13,878 nucleotides of DNA from an uncultured Bacillota bacterium (GTDB lineage Bacteria; Bacillota_I; Bacilli_A; RFN20; CAG-631): positions 1-13,878 of the forward strand of contig CAJJXN010000034.1 of NCBI GenBank assembly GCA_905197115.1, given 5' to 3'. The notes beneath the pieces are model-generated. The model saw nothing but the letters and a program-made list of their open reading frames with translations, was not told the DNA's origin and made no database searches. Shown here one piece after another: positions 1 to 6,957 of this stretch. A program made the position numbers and the translations under genes. Positions within the stretch are counted from its first letter, which is position 1. Every line of letters begins with the position of its first letter.

Positions 1-323
1 GCTTTTGCTGGATCTGTTATTTGATAAAATACAACAGTATCAATTTGAATTGTAACATTATCTTTTGTAATAACTGGTTGAGGTTTAAAATCAACAACAT
101 GTTCTTTCAAACTAATTTTTTTAATTACTTTATCAAAAATTGGGATGATAAAATGCCAACCAACATCTAAGGTTGTCTTATATTTACCAATACGTTCTAA
201 AACATACGCTTCGGTTTGATGAACAATGACAATTGATTTAAAAAATAGAAATAAAATAAGCAAAGAAATAACAGCGATGGCAATCCATACACCAATATTT
301 ACTGAAAATACAATAAGATTCAT
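1..323 (-). CDS. SPFH/band-7 (stomatin/QmcA-like) membrane protein, partial
   Basis: The N-terminal 107 codons of a gene that runs off the left edge of the window. Translation from the ATG at 323 gives one membrane segment (about residues 7-28) and then the start of an SPFH domain, with stomatin-like text such as ERIGKYKTTLDVGWHFIIP and, further on, DNVTIQIDTVVFYQITDPAK. SPFH proteins form large membrane-associated oligomers and often scaffold proteases or membrane microdomains. The start is supported by an AAAGGGGGA ribosome site that overlaps the stop of the upstream gene. That upstream gene is nfeD-like, and SPFH plus NfeD is a widespread conserved gene pair, which strengthens both calls. 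The C-terminal coiled-coil part is outside the window, so the exact subfamily (QmcA, YbbK or flotillin-like) cannot be decided. Confidence 0.88.
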   Translation of the reverse strand, partial: MNLIVFSVNIGVWIAIAVISLLILFLFFKSIVIVHQTEAYVLERIGKYKTTLDVGWHFIIPIFDKVIKKISLKEHVVDFKPQPVITKDNVTIQIDTVVFYQITDPAK

Positions 324-340
324 AATTTAAGTCCCCCTTT

Positions 341-763
341 TTAAATTGATTCTACAAACAATTTATTGCCTTCAACTTTGACAATTTTGACTTTTTCATC
401 TACGTCGAATGTTTTTGTTTCGCTTACAGCTGTCCATATAATGCCTTCATATTTAACCTCTCCTGGGAAATCAGGTGCTATTTTTGAGCAAACCATGACA
501 ACTTTCCCGATAGCACTATCGACATTTGTTGGAATAGTGGCTGTATCGAATTTTTTCTTGACAATTGGACGTAAGAAAATGATACAAATTACAGACACGA
601 TAGAAAAGATAGTTAAAGATAACCATAATGGTGCATGACATAGTTCCGCAATTAAAGCTCCTAATGCGCCGATAGCAAACCAAAAACTCGTTAAATCAGT
701 TGTTGAAACTTCAATAATAATTGAAACAATCATAACGCCCAAATAAATCCAAAACCATAACAT
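341..763 (-). CDS. NfeD-like membrane protein with C-terminal OB-fold
   Basis: A 140-residue short-form NfeD-like protein. Three hydrophobic segments (about 4-20, 27-42 and 46-66) are followed by a basic stretch (RPIVKKKFD) and a soluble C-terminal region of about 60 residues (78-140). That region begins SAIGKVVMV and contains the FPGEVKYEGIIWTAVSE pattern of the NfeD OB-fold domain. Members are thought to work with SPFH proteins in membrane quality control or microdomain formation; short forms lack the N-terminal serine protease domain, and none is seen here. Only 17 bases separate it from the SPFH gene downstream, so the two are almost certainly co-transcribed. The ribosome site AAGGAG lies 11 bases from the ATG, slightly long, but an in-frame stop just upstream rules out a longer start. 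A promoter sits at 789-817. Confidence 0.87.
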   Translation of the reverse strand: MLWFWIYLGVMIVSIIIEVSTTDLTSFWFAIGALGALIAELCHAPLWLSLTIFSIVSVICIIFLRPIVKKKFDTATIPTNVDSAIGKVVMVCSKIAPDFPGEVKYEGIIWTAVSETKTFDVDEKVKIVKVEGNKLFVESI

Positions 764-788
764 GTCGCATCACACTCCTTATATTTCC

Positions 789-817
789 ATTATATGTGAT
801 AAGTATATTTTTTACAA
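789..817 (-). promoter_or_regulatory. Sigma-A-type promoter for the nfeD-SPFH operon
   Basis: Read on the minus strand: a -35 box TTGTAA (812-817, 4 of 6 to consensus), exactly 17 bases of spacer, and a perfect TATAAT -10 (789-794). It lies about 25 bases upstream of the nfeD-like ATG. It is the best-formed promoter on the minus strand of this window. Confidence 0.68.
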
Positions 818-889
818 TATAAAAAATATAACTTTATCGAATAATGTTGCAAAATCCTTTCATACAATGTAAAGAAAGGGTGTGGGAGA

Positions 890-1615
890 ATGCAATTTTT
901 GATAACGAGTTTCCACTTTATTGATAAAAAGAAAGATAAAACGATTTTATATCTTCACGGATGGAATGCCTCTTATCAAACATTATTACCATTAACACAA
1001 AATTTAGAAGAATATAATGAATTATTTTTAGATTTGCCAGGATGTGGAAAGCATAAAGATCCGAAAGAACCTTTAATGATTAGTGATTATATTACGATTA
1101 TAAAAGAAAATTTTAGTGAACAAATCGACAAAATTTCTTTTATTGTGGGTCATTCTTTTGGCGGAAAATTAGCGGTAAAATTAGCGAATCATTTGCCAAA
1201 TTTAAAAGGATTATTTTTAATTTCTCCTTCTATATTAAAAGGAAAAAGATCTTTTAAGTATTATTATAAAGTTTTAAAATATAAATTTTGTAAAAAACTT
1301 CACTTAAATACTAAAAATATGGGAAGCGAAGATTACAAAAATGCTTCCTTAATTATGAAGAAAACTTTAGTAAATATCGTAAATGAAGATGGCAGAAAAG
1401 AAATAAAAATACTACATTGTCCTACTTTATTAATTTGGGGAAATAAAGATATGGCTACTCCAATTTATATGGCTTATAAAATTAAAAAAACAATGAAAAA
1501 TTGTGAAGTAATTGAAATTCAAGGAGACCACTTTGCATATCTAAATAAAAAAAATCACGTCAAAGAAATATTAACATATTTTATAAAAGGGGTGGAAAAA
1601 AATGATTGTTCTTAG
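890..1615 (+). CDS. Alpha/beta hydrolase, first gene of a cell-wall operon
   Basis: A 241-residue alpha/beta-fold hydrolase with the full catalytic set in the expected order: the oxyanion-hole motif LHGW (22-25), the nucleophile elbow GHSFGG with Ser89, the acid in IWGNKD (Asp187) and the base in GDHFAY (His214). There is no signal peptide, so it should be cytoplasmic. The substrate cannot be read from the sequence. Its 3' end overlaps the next gene by 14 bases, which implies translational coupling with a MurF-like ligase. Together with the Ddl-like gene after that, this suggests a hydrolase acting on a peptidoglycan precursor, a lipid carrier or an amino-acid ester, but that is inference. 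An AAAGGG ribosome site lies 9 bases before the ATG. No convincing promoter was found in the short divergent gap with nfeD. Confidence 0.85.
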   Translation: MQFLITSFHFIDKKKDKTILYLHGWNASYQTLLPLTQNLEEYNELFLDLPGCGKHKDPKEPLMISDYITIIKENFSEQIDKISFIVGHSFGGKLAVKLANHLPNLKGLFLISPSILKGKRSFKYYYKVLKYKFCKKLHLNTKNMGSEDYKNASLIMKKTLVNIVNEDGRKEIKILHCPTLLIWGNKDMATPIYMAYKIKKTMKNCEVIEIQGDHFAYLNKKNHVKEILTYFIKGVEKNDCS

Positions 1616-3155
1616 CTTAGTTTATACATTTTTCTTGTCATTTTACTTGGTGATTTATCACTTGAATTTTTTTCAAAAACAATATTATGATTTTACAAGG
1701 TATTTTAAATTAATTAAAGAAAAATTTACTTTTTCATGGGTAAAAGGGATATTTTTCGTTTTCTTAGGCGTATTATCCTTTATTCCATCATTTTTTAAAT
1801 ATATGGACGTCATACGGTATGTTTTAATTGCTATCATAGCTTTTTTCTTATATCGCACAAAAGTAAATGATAAAATTATTCCCTTTAAGATTACTAAAAG
1901 AGTAAAACGATTCTTTATCCAATATAGTGTGATTTATGCCATATTTATTTTTGTTATGATAATCAGCCATTGTAATGCTGCTTTTGTTCCTTTTATTTAT
2001 CGATGCTTATTTATGATTGCTTTTTTAGCAACTGGTTGTTTAAATATAGGAATAGAAAAAATATATCTTAATCATTACAAAAAGAAAGCAAAAAATAAAA
2101 TTAAAAAATGTGTGAATTTAAAAATTATCGGGATAAGTGGAAGTTATGGTAAGTCAAGTACAAAATATTATGTTAAACACTTATTGGATACAAATTATCG
2201 AGTGTTAACTACGCCAAAATCTTATAATACGATGAATGGTATTTTAATGACAATCAATAAAGATTTGAGTATGTCGCATGAAATATTATTGTTAGAATTA
2301 GGGATAGACAAAATAAACGGAATGAATAAGTATATTAAAACTTTTCCCTTTGATGTTTGTGCTTTAACAGGTGTTGGCATTCAACATTTAGCTACGTTTA
2401 AAACAATTCAAAATATTGAAAACGAGAAAATAAAATTACTCACTCATTTAAAATCAAATCAGGTAGCCATTATTAATTTAGATGAAGAAAGAATCATAAA
2501 ACATTTAGAAGAAATAAATGCAAATAAAATAACAATTAGTGCTTTTAAACAAGCTGATATTTATGCTCAAAATATACAAGCAAAAGCAACAGGGACAAAT
2601 TTTGATTTACATATTTATGACAAAGTTTATTCGATAAAAACGCATATATTAGGGCGACATCATATTCATAATATTTTAATTGCTGTGGCAATTGCAAAAC
2701 ATTTTCAAATTCAAGATGAAGTAATTGTAAAACGATTAAAGTCGTTAAAAAATTTAAATCATCGCTTAGAATTAAAAAAAGAAGGATTATGGAATATTAT
2801 TGATGATTCTTATAATAGCAATCCACGAGGTTTTATTGAAGCTTTAGAGGTTTTAAAAACAGCTTCAACTAAAAAAATTTTGATTACACCTGGATTGATT
2901 GAATTAAATCAATATAATGAATCTTTAAATAAAAAAATAGCGACTTATATTAAAAAAAGTGTTGATTTAGTTGTTTTAGTCGGTAAAAATGCAGATTCTA
3001 TTCATCAAGAACTACTATTTGAAAAGATGGATGAAAAAAAGATAGAACATTTTAATTCATTTATCGAAGCGATAGATTATTTAAAAAATAATTATATAGA
3101 TCAAAAAATTACAATATTAATTGAAAATGATTTACCTGATTCTTATTTAAAATAA
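1602..3155 (+). CDS. Membrane-anchored MurF-like Mur ligase
   Basis: A 517-residue Mur ligase fused to an N-terminal membrane domain. Hydrophobic segments lie at about 1-20, 48-64, 69-86, 106-124 and 127-148. The ATP-binding loop follows: GISGSYGKSST (177-187), a Ser-Ser version of the usual GKTS/T. Further Mur signatures are TPKSYNT (205-210), LELG (231-234), the ILGRHHIHN segment (349-357), HRLE (387-390) and the MurF-like DDSYNSNP (401-408). The C terminus reads LIENDLPDSYL. Mur ligases add amino acids or dipeptides to UDP-MurNAc; MurF adds D-Ala-D-Ala. Standard MurF is soluble and about 450 residues, so the membrane anchor is unusual and suggests an alternative or lipid-linked substrate. 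It overlaps the hydrolase upstream and lies 14 bases from a Ddl-like gene, the natural source of a MurF dipeptide. It may be a second MurF besides a housekeeping copy. Confidence 0.86.
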   Translation: MIVLSLVYTFFLSFYLVIYHLNFFQKQYYDFTRYFKLIKEKFTFSWVKGIFFVFLGVLSFIPSFFKYMDVIRYVLIAIIAFFLYRTKVNDKIIPFKITKRVKRFFIQYSVIYAIFIFVMIISHCNAAFVPFIYRCLFMIAFLATGCLNIGIEKIYLNHYKKKAKNKIKKCVNLKIIGISGSYGKSSTKYYVKHLLDTNYRVLTTPKSYNTMNGILMTINKDLSMSHEILLLELGIDKINGMNKYIKTFPFDVCALTGVGIQHLATFKTIQNIENEKIKLLTHLKSNQVAIINLDEERIIKHLEEINANKITISAFKQADIYAQNIQAKATGTNFDLHIYDKVYSIKTHILGRHHIHNILIAVAIAKHFQIQDEVIVKRLKSLKNLNHRLELKKEGLWNIIDDSYNSNPRGFIEALEVLKTASTKKILITPGLIELNQYNESLNKKIATYIKKSVDLVVLVGKNADSIHQELLFEKMDEKKIEHFNSFIEAIDYLKNNYIDQKITILIENDLPDSYLK

Positions 3156-3169
3156 AGGGAGAGAGAAAA

Positions 3170-4315
3170 ATGAAAATAAACATTGGTCTTGTTTTTGGGG
3201 GATGTTCAGTTGAACATGAAATTAGTGTGATTAGTGCTTTACAAGCTTATCATAATTATCATGGAGAAAGATATGAACTTATTCCAATTTATTTAAGCAA
3301 AAACAAAGAATTTTACTATGGAAAAGATTTGGTTGATGTGAAAAACTATACGAATTTACCGAAACTTTTAAAAAAATGTAGTCAAATTCAATTTAAAAAG
3401 AAAAATAATAAAACTTTTATACAAGCAGGATTTAAAAAGGTTGAAATTGATGCGGTTTGGCTTGTAACACATGGAAATAATTGTGAGGATGGAACTTTAT
3501 ATAATTATTTTAATATGTTAAATATTGTTTGTTTAGGTTTAGATTCTTTTCAAGGAAGTATTAGCCAAGATAAATCGATTTGTAAACAATTAATGCAAGC
3601 TAATAAAATTAAACAAACAAAATTCTTTTGGGTGCATACTTTACAATACAACCAAAATAGTGATGATGTAATAAATCAAGCCAACAAAATTGGTTATCCT
3701 TTAATTGTCAAGCCAGCTAAACTAGGAAGTTCTGTAGGAATCCAAATTTGTTATAATGATGCAAATTTGATTGACGCAATTGAAGAAGCTTTTATTTATG
3801 ATACTAAAGTATTAGTCGAAGAATTTATTGAAAATGCACGTGAATTCAATATTTCGTTATTAGGAGATATTGAAGAATATCGTGTATCTGCGATTGAAGA
3901 AGTAACAAAAAATAGTTTTTTAAGTTATGATGATAAATACAATAGTCATTCTAAATGTAAAGGTATGGCAGGGTTGAATCGGATTGTTCCTGCAAATATC
4001 GATGTAAAATTAGGACAAAATATTATACAAACAGCCAAAAAAGTTGCTAGCATTTTAGATATCGCTTTATGTGTTAGACTCGATTTCTTATATGATACAG
4101 AAAAGAAAGTACTTTACTTTAATGAAATTAATAATATACCAGGTTCTTTGGCATTTTATTTATGGGAAAAGGTTGATTTATCTTTTAATGCTTTGATTGA
4201 ATCTATTTTAGATATTGGAATTAAAAATGAATATATGAAGGCGCATTTAACGTTAAGTTATCATGCGAACATTTTTAATACCGCTGAAATTGAAAAAATA
4301 AGTATTTGTAAATAA
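3170..4315 (+). CDS. Divergent D-alanine-D-alanine ligase (ATP-grasp)
   Basis: A 381-residue Ddl-family ATP-grasp ligase. The N-terminal GGCSVEHEIS motif (10-19, substrate Glu15) is present. ATP-grasp features follow: IVKPAKLGSSVG (179-190), LVEEF (215-219), RLDFLY (303-308) and FNEINNIPGS (317-326). The omega-loop segment keeps DDKY (254-257), resembling the E/A-K-Y of D-Ala or D-Ser acceptor ligases and not VanA-type D-lactate ligases. It is divergent: the usual HGxxGEDGxxQG reads HGNNCEDGTLYNY (101-113), and PGSLAFYLWE (324-333) replaces the usual PGMTxxS text. It is a little longer than the common 300-370 residues. The AAGGGAG ribosome site overlaps the stop of the MurF-like gene, so the pair is one operon and probably makes and transfers a D-Ala-D-X dipeptide. 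The acceptor specificity is unproven. Confidence 0.88.
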   Translation: MKINIGLVFGGCSVEHEISVISALQAYHNYHGERYELIPIYLSKNKEFYYGKDLVDVKNYTNLPKLLKKCSQIQFKKKNNKTFIQAGFKKVEIDAVWLVTHGNNCEDGTLYNYFNMLNIVCLGLDSFQGSISQDKSICKQLMQANKIKQTKFFWVHTLQYNQNSDDVINQANKIGYPLIVKPAKLGSSVGIQICYNDANLIDAIEEAFIYDTKVLVEEFIENAREFNISLLGDIEEYRVSAIEEVTKNSFLSYDDKYNSHSKCKGMAGLNRIVPANIDVKLGQNIIQTAKKVASILDIALCVRLDFLYDTEKKVLYFNEINNIPGSLAFYLWEKVDLSFNALIESILDIGIKNEYMKAHLTLSYHANIFNTAEIEKISICK

Positions 4316-4323
4316 TCTTTCTA

Positions 4324-4352
4324 TTTTCATTTCTTTTGAATTTTATTATAAT
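4324..4352 (+). promoter_or_regulatory. Candidate deoD promoter
   Basis: A perfect TATAAT (4347-4352) preceded at 17 bases by TTTTCA (4324-4329, 4 of 6 to the -35 consensus). The start site would fall near 4359, giving a leader of under 20 bases, just enough for the AAGGAG ribosome site of deoD. The -10 sits in the middle of an almost perfect palindrome (4333-4363). Confidence 0.5.
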
Positions 4353-4363
4353 AAAATTAAAAG
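4333..4363. repeat. Palindrome over the deoD -10 region
   Basis: A 20-base perfect palindrome at 4339-4358 extends to 31 bases with CTTTT/AAAAG flanks and one unpaired G at 4338. The arms are almost purely A/T, so as an RNA hairpin it would be weak and it lacks a following T-run. As DNA it could be an operator overlapping the promoter. It shares the central core TTATTATAATAA with the palindrome before rlmD. Confidence 0.45.
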
Positions 4364-4376
4364 AAGGAGTGATAAT

Positions 4377-5078
4377 ATGGCAACACCACACAACAAAGGA
4401 AATATAGGTGATTTTGCGAAAACAGTTTTAATGCCTGGAGATCCTTTAAGAGCAAAGTTTATTGCTGAAACTTTTTTAGAAAATCCACGCTTAGTCAATA
4501 CTACTCGGAATATGTTAGGTTATACTGGAACGTATAAAGGTAAAGAAGTAACTGTTATGGGGTCTGGAATGGGAATGCCTTCCATTGGCATTTACAGTTA
4601 TGAATTATTTAAATTTTATGGAGTAGAACAAATCATTCGAATAGGTTCTTGTGGAGCTTTTCAAGATGACATCAATTTATTTGATGTGATTATTTGTCAA
4701 GGAAGCTCTACAGATTCAAATTATGCAGCACAATATAATTTGCCAGGTATTTATTCGCCTTTAGCTTCATATGACTTACTTGAAAAAGCAGTGCAATCCG
4801 CAAAAGATAGAAAGGCTGTATATCATGTAGGTAATATTTTGTCTAGTGATATTTTTTATCGTGCTGATGGTGATTCTTGGAAAAAGTGGAAAGAAATGGG
4901 TATATTAGGTGTAGAAATGGAAAGCTATGCACTTTATTGCAATGCCGCTCATTTAAAGAAAAAAGCTTTAACGATTTTAACGGTTTCAGATTCTTTGGTT
5001 CATAAAACTGAAACAACAGCAGAAGAAAGAGAAAAATCTTTCACGAAAATGATGGAGATTGCACTAGATTTAATCTAG
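4377..5078 (+). CDS. deoD: Purine nucleoside phosphorylase DeoD
   Basis: A 233-residue hexameric-type purine nucleoside phosphorylase of full normal length. It reversibly splits purine (deoxy)ribonucleosides with phosphate to the base and (deoxy)ribose-1-phosphate in the cytoplasm, as part of purine salvage. Visible signatures: TPHN with His5 near the start, LMPGDPLRAK (18-27), MGSGMGMPS (61-69), RIGSCGAF (88-95, phosphate Arg88 and Ser91), GVEMES (178-183, ribose-binding Met181/Glu182) and VSDS (203-206, with the general acid Asp205). The start is fixed by AAGAAGGAG about 8 bases before the ATG. Its own promoter lies just upstream. Two further genes follow closely on the same strand, so it probably leads a three-gene transcript ending at the terminator near 6371-6415. 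Confidence 0.96.
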   Translation: MATPHNKGNIGDFAKTVLMPGDPLRAKFIAETFLENPRLVNTTRNMLGYTGTYKGKEVTVMGSGMGMPSIGIYSYELFKFYGVEQIIRIGSCGAFQDDINLFDVIICQGSSTDSNYAAQYNLPGIYSPLASYDLLEKAVQSAKDRKAVYHVGNILSSDIFYRADGDSWKKWKEMGILGVEMESYALYCNAAHLKKKALTILTVSDSLVHKTETTAEEREKSFTKMMEIALDLI

Positions 5079-5091
5079 TTTAATAAGACCT

Positions 5092-5718
5092 ATGTGGAAG
5101 ATTATTATTTTAATCATCATAGGAATACTTTTACTCTTGTTTTGTTTATTCTTTAAACAAATAAGAGTTTTTTATATTGGCATTACAAGACATAGAAGGA
5201 TACAAAGAAACTTATATAAAGCATGTAAAAAAGAAAATTATTTAATTTTAAATGATATATTAATTCAAGTTAATGAAGATAAATTCAGGCATGCAGATAC
5301 TATCATTTTTGGTGATAAATATATATATGTTGTCAAGGAAGCCATTTGGCTTGGAAAAATTGAAGGGTTTCGCGAAGATGAAAAATGGCGTCTATATTAT
5401 AAAAACACTTTAGACCATGTTAAAAATCCTTTTTTAGAGAATGAAAAAAAGATTCGACGTATTGCTAATGTGACTAATCTTTCATTAGATAATTTTAAAA
5501 GTATTGTAGCTTTGGCTAAAACAGTTGAAGTTGGAAATATTAAAATTGAGGGTAAAAACGAATTTATGTGTATGGAAGATGAAGTGATTGCGTCGATTAA
5601 ATGGATAGAAAAAGAATCAAAAGAAGATAAGTATGATCCTCAAGAAGTAGAAAAATATGCAAATTTATTATATCAGCATGGTTTAAATAGTGAGAAGAAA
5701 GTTAAAAGGAAAAAATAA
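5092..5718 (+). CDS. Membrane-anchored NERD-like protein (degenerate nuclease-related domain)
   Basis: A 208-residue protein with one strong N-terminal membrane segment (3-23) followed by a basic region and a cytoplasmic domain. The order of features resembles the nuclease-related (NERD) domain: YLILNDILI (50-58), a strand ending HADTIIFGDKYIYVVKE (67-83), GKIEGF (88-93), W99, then KNPFLEN (111-117) preceding a helix. In typical NERD proteins the catalytic text is IDHIVI and ExK; here those positions read HADTII and VVKEA. The nuclease centre therefore looks altered and the protein may be inactive or bind another ligand. It begins 13 bases after deoD with no good ribosome site, suggesting translational coupling, and abuts the SpoU-like gene. 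The C terminus is highly charged (EKKVKRKK). The family assignment is by eye only. Confidence 0.6.
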   Translation: MWKIIILIIIGILLLLFCLFFKQIRVFYIGITRHRRIQRNLYKACKKENYLILNDILIQVNEDKFRHADTIIFGDKYIYVVKEAIWLGKIEGFREDEKWRLYYKNTLDHVKNPFLENEKKIRRIANVTNLSLDNFKSIVALAKTVEVGNIKIEGKNEFMCMEDEVIASIKWIEKESKEDKYDPQEVEKYANLLYQHGLNSEKKVKRKK

Positions 5719-5719
5719 A

Positions 5720-6403
5720 ATGAAAATTACAGAATTAAAAAAATATCAAAGTGAAGCTCTTTATTCTTATTCTTTTGGTGCTTTTGTCACGATTGAACTT
5801 TTAAAAAATCGACCCAATGATGTCTTTTGTGTATTAGTTGATGAAAGCTTTGTCAAAAACGAAAGTTATCAATTATTAAACCAATTATGTTTTGAACATC
5901 ACATTCCTTTATTCATAAATCAAAAATTAGTAGAAAAATTAAGAAATAAAGATAATTGTTTTGTAATTGGGGTGTTTTATAAAAAAATAAATGCTTTAAG
6001 AAACCATAAACATGTTATATTAGAGAACATTCATGATTATGGAGTATTAGGAACGATTATTCGCAGTATGCATGGTTTTAATTTTCATGATTTAATTTTA
6101 TTAAATTGTGATATTGATTTTTTTCATCCACATGTAATTCGTGCTAGTATGGGTGCTTTTTTTAGTGTTAATATTGAGAAAATAGATTCAATCAAAGCAT
6201 ATAAAAGAAAGTATCCAAAACAATTAATTTTTTCATGTCATGAAACGGGAAAATTATTATTAAATGAGGTTGATAAAAATTTAAAAAACATCACTTTATG
6301 GATGAATCCATCGACAAATTTAGAACAATCAATAAAAATAAATGAACAATGTAGTTTGGAAAACAATGCCAACATCTTATTTTTTCATTTCTATGAAGAA
6401 TAA
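5720..6403 (+). CDS. Divergent SpoU/TrmH-type RNA 2'-O-methyltransferase
   Basis: Recognisable as a SPOUT (SpoU) methyltransferase of 227 residues. ENIHDYGVLGTIIRSM (102-117) matches motif 1 (DPGNxGxxxRxA), HPHVIRASMGAFFSV (137-150) matches the conserved middle strand, and SLENNANILFFHFY (212-225) matches motif 3. Two key features deviate: the motif 1 Asn is replaced (GVLG instead of GNLG), although the Arg (115) is kept, and the GSEGxG loop of motif 2 is not recognisable (LWMNPSTNLEQ instead). Activity is therefore uncertain. The start is placed at the ATG at 5720, which has AAAGGA about 9 bases upstream; a GTG at 5690 overlapping the previous gene is less likely. The stop codon lies inside a strong terminator stem. 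Likely co-transcribed with deoD. The substrate RNA is unknown. Confidence 0.72.
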   Translation: MKITELKKYQSEALYSYSFGAFVTIELLKNRPNDVFCVLVDESFVKNESYQLLNQLCFEHHIPLFINQKLVEKLRNKDNCFVIGVFYKKINALRNHKHVILENIHDYGVLGTIIRSMHGFNFHDLILLNCDIDFFHPHVIRASMGAFFSVNIEKIDSIKAYKRKYPKQLIFSCHETGKLLLNEVDKNLKNITLWMNPSTNLEQSIKINEQCSLENNANILFFHFYEE

Positions 6404-6415
6404 GATGTTTTTCTT
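6371..6415 (+). terminator. Rho-independent terminator of the deoD transcript
   Basis: Arms 6371-6381 and 6399-6409 pair perfectly (AACATCTTATT/AATAAGATGTT). An inner helix follows with one bulge, closed by a TTCT loop, then a T-rich tail TTTTCTT. The hairpin overlaps the last codons and the stop of the SpoU-like gene. Confidence 0.85.
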
Positions 6416-6430
6416 ATACACGTTTTTAGT

Positions 6431-6436
6431 TATAAT
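6431..6436 (+). promoter_or_regulatory. Candidate -10 box for the SleB-domain gene
   Basis: A perfect TATAAT 29 bases before the ATG. No good -35 at 16-18 bases: that stretch is the T-run of the preceding terminator. It is plausible because the gene must start its own transcript after that terminator. Confidence 0.4.
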
Positions 6437-6465
6437 GCATAAAATACTAATAGAGGTGGTAGATT

Positions 6466-6885
6466 ATGCCTAGAATAAAATATATTGATTCTGATATCAC
6501 TCTTTTGGCTCGAATTATGCGTGCAGAGGCTTTGGGCGAAGGTGAAACTGGAATGCAATTAGTTGGAAATGTGGTAGTCAATCGGGTAATTGCCACTTGT
6601 AGTACGTTTAAAAAAATGAATACGGTTTATAAGGTTGTGTATCAAAAGGGACAATTTGCAGGGGTGAATACACCTTTATTTAAACGTTATCCAACGGATA
6701 AAGAAAGACGTTTAGCTAAAGCATGCTTAGATTATTATGTGAAGTGGCCTGCCACACGATCTTTATATTTTAAAAATCCTGGCAAAGGGAAACCTTGTCC
6801 AAAAAACTTTTGGGGACCTTTTGTAGGCAAATATAAAAATCATTGTTTTTATCGACCTAATTCATCTTTGAAATGCAATTTGTAA
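6466..6885 (+). CDS. SleB/CwlJ-type cell wall hydrolase domain protein
   Basis: A 139-residue single-domain protein of the Hydrolase_2 (SleB C-terminal/CwlJ) family, whose members cleave peptidoglycan, often spore cortex, at the glycan strand. Diagnostic text: LLARIMRAEALGEGETGMQLVGNVVVNRV (13-41; Glu21 is the likely catalytic acid), then a QFAGV segment (63-67) and LYFKNP (100-105). Unlike SleB it has no signal peptide, no membrane segment and no peptidoglycan-binding domain, so it resembles CwlJ in architecture and needs another route to its substrate. AGAGGTGG lies about 7 bases before the ATG. It sits alone between two terminators, with a TATAAT at 6431-6436 but only a weak -35. It converges with a lipoprotein amidase, another cell-wall hydrolase. 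Presence of the domain does not prove the host sporulates. Confidence 0.88.
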   Translation: MPRIKYIDSDITLLARIMRAEALGEGETGMQLVGNVVVNRVIATCSTFKKMNTVYKVVYQKGQFAGVNTPLFKRYPTDKERRLAKACLDYYVKWPATRSLYFKNPGKGKPCPKNFWGPFVGKYKNHCFYRPNSSLKCNL

Positions 6886-6922
6886 TCTACTCAATTTAAA
6901 TTATTTAAAATAGTTATTAAAG

Positions 6923-6954
6923 AAAAGGATACCAAGAAATCTTGATATCCTTTT
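6923..6954. terminator. Bidirectional terminator between convergent genes
   Basis: AAAAGGATA (6923-6931) pairs with TATCCTTTT (6946-6954). One mismatch separates a further CAAG/CTTG helix with an AAAT loop. A T-run follows on the plus strand (6951-6956) and a T-rich tail on the minus strand, so it can end both the SleB-domain gene and the convergent amidase gene. Confidence 0.85.
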
Positions 6955-6957
6955 TTG

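Noticed and set aside
366..638. Plus-strand 90-codon frame
   Set aside because: Antisense to the NfeD-like gene, no ribosome site, no recognisable content.
5063..5079. Inverted repeat ACTAGATT/AATCTAGT over the deoD stop codon as a terminator
   Set aside because: The perfect arms leave only a one-base centre, there is no T-run and the next gene begins 13 bases later, so termination here is unlikely.
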